A stretch of DNA of 64,000 nt, from assembly GCA_964528675.1 (NCBI GenBank), contig CAZGTU010000008.1, positions 1 to 64,000 of the forward strand. Direction: 5' to 3'. Positions 8,493-15,765 of the stretch are shown in pieces. The stretch's first letter is position 1; the number at the start of each line of letters is the position of its first letter. The stretch is from CAYRTD01 sp964528675 (GTDB lineage Bacteria; Bacteroidota; Bacteroidia; Bacteroidales; GCA-2748055). The notes beneath the pieces were generated by a model. It worked only from the letters and a program-made list of their open reading frames with translations. It had not been told where the DNA came from and did no database searches. Position numbers and translations under genes: made by a program.

Positions 8493-9770
8493 ATGAAGAA
8501 TTCCCGTAGAAATTTTTTAAAATCCGGTGCGTTGACGGCTGTGGGCACATCCTTTGTCGCCTGGACATATCCCGGCAAAAAAAAAAGTTTTGCTATTCCT
8601 CTGCAAAACAGATACGAATCACTTGATGCTGCGCTAAAAAAGCCTGTATTAAAAAGAGAATACTTCCCTGAACCAGTCATCATTGAATCCTGCGATCTTT
8701 TGGAATACCAGGGCAATTATATTTGCCGGGTACGATCCACAGATGGTGCTGAGGGCTATTGTGTGGGGCATAACATTCGCATGCCGCATTTGTTTCCCAT
8801 GCAGGTGCAGCGGGTTAATCCCTTTTTTATAGGCAAAGATGCACGCGATCTCGACTACCTGATTGACGAGGACATCATAATGTATCAGAACAACTACAAA
8901 TACCAGGGTTATGCACTATGGATTCCGCTTGCCACAGCTGAAATGGCCATTCTGGATATGTTGGGCAGAATAGCCGGTAAAAGTATGGGGGAATTGATTG
9001 GCGACATACATAATACGGAGATCGCCATTTATCAGGCCAACAACAATAGGGGAAAATCCGCTAAGGAAAGCCTCGAAAATATCAAAGCACTACAGACCGA
9101 AACAGGTGCCAAAGCAGTAAAGTTTAAAATCGGTGGACGGAGGAGCATTCCGGAGAAGCCGGCTGGCAGAACCGAGCGATTGATTCCCCTGGTACGTGAG
9201 GCATTCGACAGTAATATAACCGTGTACGCCGATTGCAATGGGAGTTACGATAATGCCGAAGAAGCTATACGCATTGGGAAAATTCTTGAGGCAAACAACA
9301 TTGACATGTATGAGCAACCCTGCCCGACAGATTATTACGAAACATGGAAAGCAACTGCTGAAGCGTTGGCTATACCAATTGGTTCGGGTGGAGGCGAGGT
9401 AAGTATCCGCAATTTCCGTTGGTTGATTGGGAACCAGGCAGTACAGATGGTGCAGCAGGATCTGTACTATTTTGGCGGCATGATTCGTTGCATGAAAGTA
9501 GCCCGGATGGCTGAAGTTATGGGATATCCCTGTACGCCACACATTTCAGGAACCGGCCTGGGTTATATTTACATGATGCAATTTGTTTCGGCAATCCCGA
9601 ATGCAGGGCCTTATCATGAATTTAAAGGGGTTAGCCGCGACATTCCTTTTGAATGTAAAACATCAAGTTTAATTCCCGAAGATGGCATTCTCCACCTACC
9701 AAGAGGCATTGGCAGCGGTGTTGAGATTGATCCGGGTTTTTTAGCAAAGCATAAAATTGTAACACTATAA
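8493..9770 (+). CDS. Tat-exported enolase-superfamily protein (MLE-like)
   Basis: The 425-residue product starts with a twin-arginine signal (SRRNFLKSG) without a lipobox, so it is probably a soluble periplasmic protein. The active-site frame is complete: Lys210 and Lys212 (KFK), Asp247 (YADCNGSYD), Glu274 (YEQP), Glu302 (GGGEVS) and His350 (PHISG). It is a close paralogue of the 4027-5289 protein and of the remnant at 147-497. Enolase-superfamily sugar-acid dehydratases are normally cytoplasmic, so export is unusual. It is first in the plus-strand operon and a secreted WD40 propeller gene follows after 12 bp, which suggests the two products work together. The reaction is unknown. Confidence 0.87.
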   Translation: MKNSRRNFLKSGALTAVGTSFVAWTYPGKKKSFAIPLQNRYESLDAALKKPVLKREYFPEPVIIESCDLLEYQGNYICRVRSTDGAEGYCVGHNIRMPHLFPMQVQRVNPFFIGKDARDLDYLIDEDIIMYQNNYKYQGYALWIPLATAEMAILDMLGRIAGKSMGELIGDIHNTEIAIYQANNNRGKSAKESLENIKALQTETGAKAVKFKIGGRRSIPEKPAGRTERLIPLVREAFDSNITVYADCNGSYDNAEEAIRIGKILEANNIDMYEQPCPTDYYETWKATAEALAIPIGSGGGEVSIRNFRWLIGNQAVQMVQQDLYYFGGMIRCMKVARMAEVMGYPCTPHISGTGLGYIYMMQFVSAIPNAGPYHEFKGVSRDIPFECKTSSLIPEDGILHLPRGIGSGVEIDPGFLAKHKIVTL

Positions 9771-9782
9771 TATAAATAGATT

Positions 9783-10889
9783 ATGAAAAAGTATACACTA
9801 TTAAGCATTCTGAGTTTCCTTTGCGTTATAGCACAGACTCAACCACAATTACCAATGAATTACCAGCTCCGGCTTGAACCCGTATGGGCTCGCGTGGCCG
9901 ATGCCCTGGGAGAACCAGGTTCCGTTGAAAGCGCTGAATTTTCACCTGATGGAAAATACATCGTGAGCGGCACAAAATACGATAATTCGGTCATCATGTG
10001 GCGTACATCTGACGGAGCAGAACTATGGCGCGATTATGCAGAGGAAGAAGTAGAGCGCGTAGGTTGGTCAGCCGATGGGAAATATGTAGCTGCCGGTAGT
10101 GAAGATTACCTGGTAACCGTGTATGAGGCCATGACCGGAAAAGTGTTTAAAGTACTGGAACACAAACGTGGAATCGATGGACTCACCTGGTCCCACAAAG
10201 GGAGTCTGCTTGTTACCGGTGAAGAAAAAATTGAGAATCCCGACGGTTCAACAGAAGGTTATATTCGTGTTTTCGATATGCCTGGTGGAAAACAAATCAA
10301 AGAAATCAATTTTGGAAATACAGTTAATGAACTTTTCTTCTCCCTTGATGATGCCTATCTACTGGCAGTTGGTCATGGCGCTGTAAAGGTTTATAACACC
10401 GAGGACTGGTCGCTTGCCCAAACGCTAAAAACAGACCATTTCACCATTTTTACCAGTGGTGTGTTTTCACCCGATGCGAACTACGTATTTGCTGTAGGCC
10501 AGGGCGGAACTTCCCGTGGTAATATGCATCTCTGGGAATGGAAAACCGGAGAGCTTGTGAAGTTTTTTAATCACACAGGTAAAAAGATTGAATCGGTATC
10601 CTGGCACCCAAATGGTGACTATATTGCACATGCCGGACACGATCCATATATTTATGTGTACCGGGTAGCAGATATCAAGGAATTTGGAAACGATGCCATT
10701 CCCGTAGCCCACAAGGTATGGGCCAGTGATCATGCCGAGTACATCGACTTTAATAAAGATGGCAGCTTTTTGGTAAGCTCACATCAAAACGGATTGATAA
10801 AACTCTGGGTGTGGATGGGTGAAAATTCCGATCTGAATGCCAGAAGGCATCAGTGGGTGAAAGAGCAACAGACCGACAGCAAGAAATAA
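9783..10889 (+). CDS. Secreted WD40-repeat beta-propeller protein
   Basis: The 368-residue product has a signal peptide and about seven WD40-like repeats. FSPDGKYIVSG, WSADGKYVAAG and WHPNGDYIAHAG mark blade starts, and WRTSDG, WEWKTGE and LWVWMGE mark blade ends. An N-terminal element around LEPVWARVADALG and a last blade around AEYIDFNKDGS recur in the two other WD40 loci of this window. No catalytic motif is visible. Such propellers usually act as binding platforms. The gene lies 12 bp after an exported enolase homologue and 57 bp before a GH10 gene. The same WD40 subfamily sits next to Tat-exported proteins at two other places here, so a scaffold for exported enzymes is a fair inference. 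Confidence 0.88.
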   Translation: MKKYTLLSILSFLCVIAQTQPQLPMNYQLRLEPVWARVADALGEPGSVESAEFSPDGKYIVSGTKYDNSVIMWRTSDGAELWRDYAEEEVERVGWSADGKYVAAGSEDYLVTVYEAMTGKVFKVLEHKRGIDGLTWSHKGSLLVTGEEKIENPDGSTEGYIRVFDMPGGKQIKEINFGNTVNELFFSLDDAYLLAVGHGAVKVYNTEDWSLAQTLKTDHFTIFTSGVFSPDANYVFAVGQGGTSRGNMHLWEWKTGELVKFFNHTGKKIESVSWHPNGDYIAHAGHDPYIYVYRVADIKEFGNDAIPVAHKVWASDHAEYIDFNKDGSFLVSSHQNGLIKLWVWMGENSDLNARRHQWVKEQQTDSKK

Positions 10890-10946
10890 AAATATATTCA
10901 TGTGAAACTTCCATGAGTTGTCGTCTAAGACAAAAAATATAAATGG

Positions 10947-13814
10947 ATGAATAAGATTTTTACTTTTCTTTTCATTACATGTACGTTCATTCCTTTTTTA
11001 GGGAAATCACAAATAGCTGAAAATGCACAAAAGTTTTTTGGATGTCATGTAAAACATAGCCAACAAATTGATCCTGATTTTAGCACCTACTTCAATCAGG
11101 TTACTACTGCAAACAGTGGAAAATGGGGATTGGCTGAACCTGAACAAGACCTGATGATCTGGGATATTCTTGATAAACATTATGAATTTGCCAAGGACAA
11201 TGGATTCCCTTTCAAAGAACACACCTTCATTTGGGATTCACAGCAGCCTGATTGGCTTAACGATCTTTCGAACGAAGAAATCAGAAATGAGGTGGAAGAA
11301 TGGATCGCCGCATTTATGGAACGATATCCGGATGTAGATTTGATAGAGGTAATTAACGAGCCTACACGCGATGCCCCCCTTTACAAGCAAGCGCTCGGAG
11401 GCAATGGAGAATCCGGATATGATTGGATCATTTGGGGATATGAAAAAGCAAGATTATATGCCCCGGAGGCAAGGCTTATATTGAATGACTATGATGTTTT
11501 AAAAAACACCAGTGTAAGACAGAAATTAATTGAAATTGCATTGATCCTAAAGGAACGGGGACTGGTAGATGCCATTGGATGCCAGGGACACTTTTTGGAA
11601 GGACAAAATGCCAGCGGCATACAAAATGCACTGGATGAACTGGCAGAAACAGGACTCGATATCTATATCACCGAACTGGATATCAACATTGCCAATGATC
11701 AGGGCCAACTCAACAAGTACAAGGATATTTTTCCGCCCATGTGGAAACATCCTGCAGTGAAAGGTGTTACCTTATGGGGATTCAGGGAAGGCAGTATGTG
11801 GCGTGATAATGCCTACCTTGTTAGAGCGGATGGTACAGAAAGACCTGCCATGGAATGGCTGAGAGATTTTATTGGTGGAAAACTCCACAGCGCATATTCC
11901 TCTCAATCTTTGCCAGGACTGATACAAGCAGAAGACTACGATATTGGTGGGCAATACATCGGCTGGTTTGACCGAACCACAGGCAATTCCGGGAACCAAT
12001 ACCGGAACAACGATGTGGATATTCGTCAACTAAGCCAGGAAAATTCCTACGCAGTAGATAGCATTGAGAATGGTGAATGGTTGCAATACTCGCTCGAGAA
12101 GGTAACCACAGGCTCCTACAACCTTAACCTACGGATTTCTTCAGCCACCGAAGACACCACAAATAAAGTTATTTTTTCCATTGGCGGTGTTACGCTTTAT
12201 ACGGTTGACATACCCTTTACAGGCTCAAACGATACCTGGCAGGATATTACATTGACAGATGTTGTGGTGCCTGTTGGGGGCGAAAACCATGAATTAAAAC
12301 TCGATTTTATGGGTAAAGGGTTCGAATTGGATCATTTTGAATTTGTTCCGGTTGAGGAAAAGGTATTCTCACTCACAGTCTTGAATGGATCCGGACAAGG
12401 AAATTATACGGCTAATTCAGTAATTTCTGTATCCGCCGATCCTGCTCCCGGGGGAAAACAATTTGACCAATGGACAGGAGATGTTTCCTACATGGAGAAT
12501 CCCAATGAACCGGTGACCACGGTAACCATGCCACCGGAAGAAATAAACATCGCTGCTGCATACAAAAGTCTTCCAACGTACCAGTTATCAATTACCAATG
12601 GAACCGGTTCTGGATCGTACAAAAAAGACACCACCATAACCATTAAAGCAGATACACCAGTGGAGGGGTATGAATTCTTCCGCTGGACGGGGGATACAGA
12701 AACGCTGGAGGATCCATACGACTCGGTTTCTACAATTGAAATGCCTGGAGAAGACATTGGTCTGGAAGCGGTTTATCGTGAGGAAACCGGTTGGGTAACC
12801 ACGGATCATACCCCTGTTGATGACAGTTATGTGCGCAGTGATAAGCCCACGGAAATATATGGAATTAACAAAGATATTGGCGAACTCAACCTCAGATACA
12901 GAGATCCGGGAGGTTCCAGGGAAAGCATCAGGTACACCCTTCTGAAATTTGATGTACCCCCGCACGCTGAAGCTCATTCTGTTGAACAGGCTATCCTCAG
13001 GATTTTCGGATATAAATATACATCCTATCAAAATGTTGAACTGGAATTACTACTGGCTGGCAATAATTGGGATGAAGAAACAGTAAACTGGAACAACAAA
13101 CCGGAATTTATTGAAACCAGTCAGATAGTTACGATGTCCTATCCATTATTGGTTGGAGATTTTGGTGTTTTTGATGTAGATGTCACAGAATTAGTCAGGC
13201 AAAATAAGGAAAGTCAGTTAACCATTATGATAAAAATTAAGGAACATGTGAATAATGACTTAATCAAATTTGCATCAAAAGAAAATGCTATGGGGTCACC
13301 ACCACCCACATTAAAATTAAGTATAAATGAATCCCCTGCATCATATCAACTTACGGTATTAGAAGGAACAGGTACAGGAGATTATCTTGCCGGTACGGAG
13401 GTTCAGATTACTGCCAACGAACCCGCCCAGGGATACGAATTTGACCAGTGGACAGGAGATATACAACACATTCAGAATGCTTTGCAGCCCGAAACGGTTG
13501 TGAATATGCCGGCTTTCCCGATTTCGGTTTCAGCCAGCTATACCCTTTCGACAAATGCGATTGAAATCACAGAAGGTAGTCTGAAAGTATACCCCAATCC
13601 GGCTGGTGACATGCTGACCATATCTTCTTCAAAAATTGGATCAATACAAATATACAATTCGCTTTCAAAACTGGAAAAGGTTGAAAAAATACCGGATAAT
13701 TCGTTAGAAACAACGATAAACATCTCTGAATTACCCGAAGGTTTTTACCTGCTGAAGTTCATTCAGGATGATGGGGAGATAGTGAAAACCATGAAATTCA
13801 TTAAAAAAGAATGA
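10947..13814 (+). CDS. Modular GH10 endo-xylanase-like enzyme with CBM6-like module, InlB-type repeats and T9SS tail
   Basis: The 955-residue exported protein has this order: signal peptide (1-21); GH10 barrel (~25-315) with acid/base Glu138 in VINEP and nucleophile Glu243 in ITELDIN; CBM6-like module (~325-465, AEDYDIGG to ELDHFEF); two InlB-type repeats (~470-620, each with WTGD and an MP-E/I turn); a DNRLRE-like beta-sandwich (~625-785); a third InlB-type repeat (~795-865); and a T9SS tail (from YPNPAGD). GH10 enzymes hydrolyse beta-1,4-xylan or related beta-xylosidic bonds. The usual P-E-N triplet before the KW is T-A-N here, which may alter binding. It should be a cell-surface or released xylanase. 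Its neighbours are a WD40 protein upstream and an intact sulfatase downstream. Confidence 0.88.
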   Translation: MNKIFTFLFITCTFIPFLGKSQIAENAQKFFGCHVKHSQQIDPDFSTYFNQVTTANSGKWGLAEPEQDLMIWDILDKHYEFAKDNGFPFKEHTFIWDSQQPDWLNDLSNEEIRNEVEEWIAAFMERYPDVDLIEVINEPTRDAPLYKQALGGNGESGYDWIIWGYEKARLYAPEARLILNDYDVLKNTSVRQKLIEIALILKERGLVDAIGCQGHFLEGQNASGIQNALDELAETGLDIYITELDINIANDQGQLNKYKDIFPPMWKHPAVKGVTLWGFREGSMWRDNAYLVRADGTERPAMEWLRDFIGGKLHSAYSSQSLPGLIQAEDYDIGGQYIGWFDRTTGNSGNQYRNNDVDIRQLSQENSYAVDSIENGEWLQYSLEKVTTGSYNLNLRISSATEDTTNKVIFSIGGVTLYTVDIPFTGSNDTWQDITLTDVVVPVGGENHELKLDFMGKGFELDHFEFVPVEEKVFSLTVLNGSGQGNYTANSVISVSADPAPGGKQFDQWTGDVSYMENPNEPVTTVTMPPEEINIAAAYKSLPTYQLSITNGTGSGSYKKDTTITIKADTPVEGYEFFRWTGDTETLEDPYDSVSTIEMPGEDIGLEAVYREETGWVTTDHTPVDDSYVRSDKPTEIYGINKDIGELNLRYRDPGGSRESIRYTLLKFDVPPHAEAHSVEQAILRIFGYKYTSYQNVELELLLAGNNWDEETVNWNNKPEFIETSQIVTMSYPLLVGDFGVFDVDVTELVRQNKESQLTIMIKIKEHVNNDLIKFASKENAMGSPPPTLKLSINESPASYQLTVLEGTGTGDYLAGTEVQITANEPAQGYEFDQWTGDIQHIQNALQPETVVNMPAFPISVSASYTLSTNAIEITEGSLKVYPNPAGDMLTISSSKIGSIQIYNSLSKLEKVEKIPDNSLETTINISELPEGFYLLKFIQDDGEIVKTMKFIKKE

Positions 13815-13815
13815 T

Positions 13816-14004
13816 ATGAGGATACGAAGTAAAATCAAAAATAGGGTATCAATAAAAAAAAAGACGTTATTCTGTCTGTTGACTTTTTGCCTTTCAGCCT
13901 TAACGGTAACCGGACAGGATATATTGAGCTGCGATCTTTCGGGTTATGAATTCAGGGAAGGGTTGACAGCAACTGTTGATAAAGAATTTCTTACTAAGGA
14001 TTAA
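13816..14004 (+). pseudogene. Signal peptide plus short tail, probable remnant of an exported protein
   Basis: The 62-residue frame starts 1 bp after the GH10 stop. It has a basic N-terminus, a hydrophobic core and a cleavage-like site (TVTGQ), followed by only about 30 residues (DILSCDLSGYEFREG onward). I do not recognise the mature part. The combination of a full export signal with almost no mature protein, among several genes cut back to their ends, makes a deletion remnant more likely than a real small protein. A small secreted peptide cannot be excluded. Confidence 0.45.
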
Positions 14005-14035
14005 AAATATACGTCTAACTAAATCTTTATAAAAA

Positions 14036-15490
14036 ATGAATATGATTTTTTTAAAAACCAAATCAATAGCCATTGCTATCATGTTTTCTCTTGGAATAGC
14101 AAGTGTAATGATGTCATGCACTGAAGAAAATGATAACGCTACAAATAGTCAACCCAATATTGTTTTAATTTTTACTGATGATCTGGGATACGGAGATATT
14201 GGTGTTTATGGAAACCCAACCATTAAAACTCCTAATCTTGATAAAATGGCCAACGAAGGCCAGAAATGGACCAACTTTTATGTAGCGTCTTCCGTTTGTT
14301 CGCCCAGTCGTGCAGCTCTGCTTACCGGCAGGTTACCGGTTCGAACAGGCGTTACTGATGTGCTGTTTCCGGATTCTGAGACTGGTCTGCCTCAAAGTGA
14401 AATTACCCTTGCAAAAGTACTGAAAGACAACGGATATAAAACAGCCGCTGTGGGCAAATGGCACCTTGGCCACAAATCGCCTTTTCTTCCCACCGATCAT
14501 GGTTTCGACAGTTATTATGGCATTCCTTATTCAAACGACATGGACAGGGTTAAAGAATTTGAAGATAAAAACTGGATTGATTCACAAATTATGTGGGCTG
14601 AGCAGGAAAATTATCAGGCTTATAATGTTCCGCTCATGCGAAATGACCAGATTATAGAAAGGCCTGTTGATCAGCGGACTATAACAAAACGATATACAGA
14701 AGAAGCAGTGGCCAGTATTAAAAGTTTAAAAGAGGATCCCTTTTTTATCTATCTGGCGCATTCAATGCCCCATATACCCCTATTTCGTTCAGAAAAATTT
14801 AAGGATGTTTCTCATGCCGGAATTTATGGCGATGTGATTGAAGAAATTGACTGGTCAGTGGGGCTAATATTGAAAACGTTGAAAGAGGAAGGTTTGGATG
14901 AAAATACCATGGTGGTTTTTACTTCGGATAACGGCCCATGGCATGTTTTTAAAACGCATGGCGGAACAGCCGGATTATTGCAAGGTGCTAAAGGGGGTAC
15001 ATTTGAAGGAGGTTTTCGCGTGCCAGCCATTTTCAGGTGGCCCGGAAAAATAAAGCCCGGTGTGGTAACAAACATGGGAACGACCATGGATTTAATGCCA
15101 ACAATATGTGAATTGACAGGCACCCAACTTCCTGAAGACCGTGTTTACGATGGGTACGATATTTCACCTGCGCTGCTGGGAACGGGGAAAAGCCCACGCG
15201 ATGTAGTTTTTTATTACCGGGGAAAACAGCTTTACGCTGTTCGAAAAGGAGATTATAAAGCACATTTTATTACTCAACTGTGCTGGGGCAATAGTAGAAC
15301 ATCGCTCTTAGTCACCGATCCCGAGATTGAAATAACAAATAAGCCAACAATTTTAGAATCCCCGTTACTCTACAATGTTAATGTTGATCCGTCTGAGAGA
15401 TTCAATATTGCAGCTCAGCATCCTGAGATCGTTGCTGAGATCAAAACATTAATGGAGGAACATCAGGCAAAAGTTTCCTCCTCGAAATAA
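14036..15490 (+). CDS. Sulfatase, S1 (arylsulfatase) family, lipoprotein
   Basis: The 484-residue protein has a lipoprotein signal (VMMSC) and is the only intact sulfatase here. FTDDLGYGD supplies the N-terminal metal ligands, CSPSRAALLTG carries the Cys (Cys88) that a maturase converts to formylglycine, GKWHLGHK and the VFTSDNGP segment supply further active-site residues. Length matches the family. It hydrolyses sulfate esters from a glycan outside the inner membrane; regiospecificity and subfamily cannot be set from reading. It follows the GH10 gene and a remnant in the plus-strand operon. Activity needs a formylglycine-generating enzyme or anaerobic maturase, not encoded in this window. 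Confidence 0.93.
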   Translation: MNMIFLKTKSIAIAIMFSLGIASVMMSCTEENDNATNSQPNIVLIFTDDLGYGDIGVYGNPTIKTPNLDKMANEGQKWTNFYVASSVCSPSRAALLTGRLPVRTGVTDVLFPDSETGLPQSEITLAKVLKDNGYKTAAVGKWHLGHKSPFLPTDHGFDSYYGIPYSNDMDRVKEFEDKNWIDSQIMWAEQENYQAYNVPLMRNDQIIERPVDQRTITKRYTEEAVASIKSLKEDPFFIYLAHSMPHIPLFRSEKFKDVSHAGIYGDVIEEIDWSVGLILKTLKEEGLDENTMVVFTSDNGPWHVFKTHGGTAGLLQGAKGGTFEGGFRVPAIFRWPGKIKPGVVTNMGTTMDLMPTICELTGTQLPEDRVYDGYDISPALLGTGKSPRDVVFYYRGKQLYAVRKGDYKAHFITQLCWGNSRTSLLVTDPEIEITNKPTILESPLLYNVNVDPSERFNIAAQHPEIVAEIKTLMEEHQAKVSSSK

Positions 15491-15567
15491 TGCAGATAAA
15501 CATGTGAAGGGAAAGATGGCAGTGATTTTAATTCTATCGAAAACTTTCATGCAAATTCTTAATCTAT

Positions 15568-15765
15568 ATGAACAATACTTTCACTTTTCTTATTACTGTT
15601 TTATTGCTTTTCGCGCAAACACATCTTGTTGCACAAGATATTTCCAAATCATTTGAATTACGGTATGTAACAGATAATATCAAAGCCAACACAAGAAAGG
15701 CACACAAGTCTGATTTTAATATTAAAAGGCCTGACGAAAAATTATTTCTCGTCAGGTCTTTTTAA
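15568..15765 (+). pseudogene. Signal-peptide-bearing remnant ending in a terminator
   Basis: The 65-residue frame has a clean signal peptide (LFAQTHLVAQ) and a short stretch DISKSFELRYVTDNIKAN that looks like the start of a larger exported protein I cannot name. The rest (TRKAHKSDF to the end) seems unrelated. Its last 14 codons lie inside an inverted repeat that acts as terminator, so this end was probably not coding originally. It is the last item of the plus-strand operon. The pattern matches other deletion remnants in this window. Confidence 0.5.
15724..15764. terminator. Bidirectional rho-independent terminator between convergent operons
   Basis: AAAAGGCCTGACGA is followed by a short AT-rich loop and by TCGTCAGGTCTTTTT, giving a 13-14 bp stem with one G-T wobble and a T run on each strand. 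It separates the plus-strand operon from the minus-strand GH2 gene. The stop codon of the GH2 gene (15742-15744) lies in the loop, so its last six codons form half of the stem. Both strands read Lys-Arg-Pro-Asp-Glu-Lys across the repeat. Confidence 0.8.
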
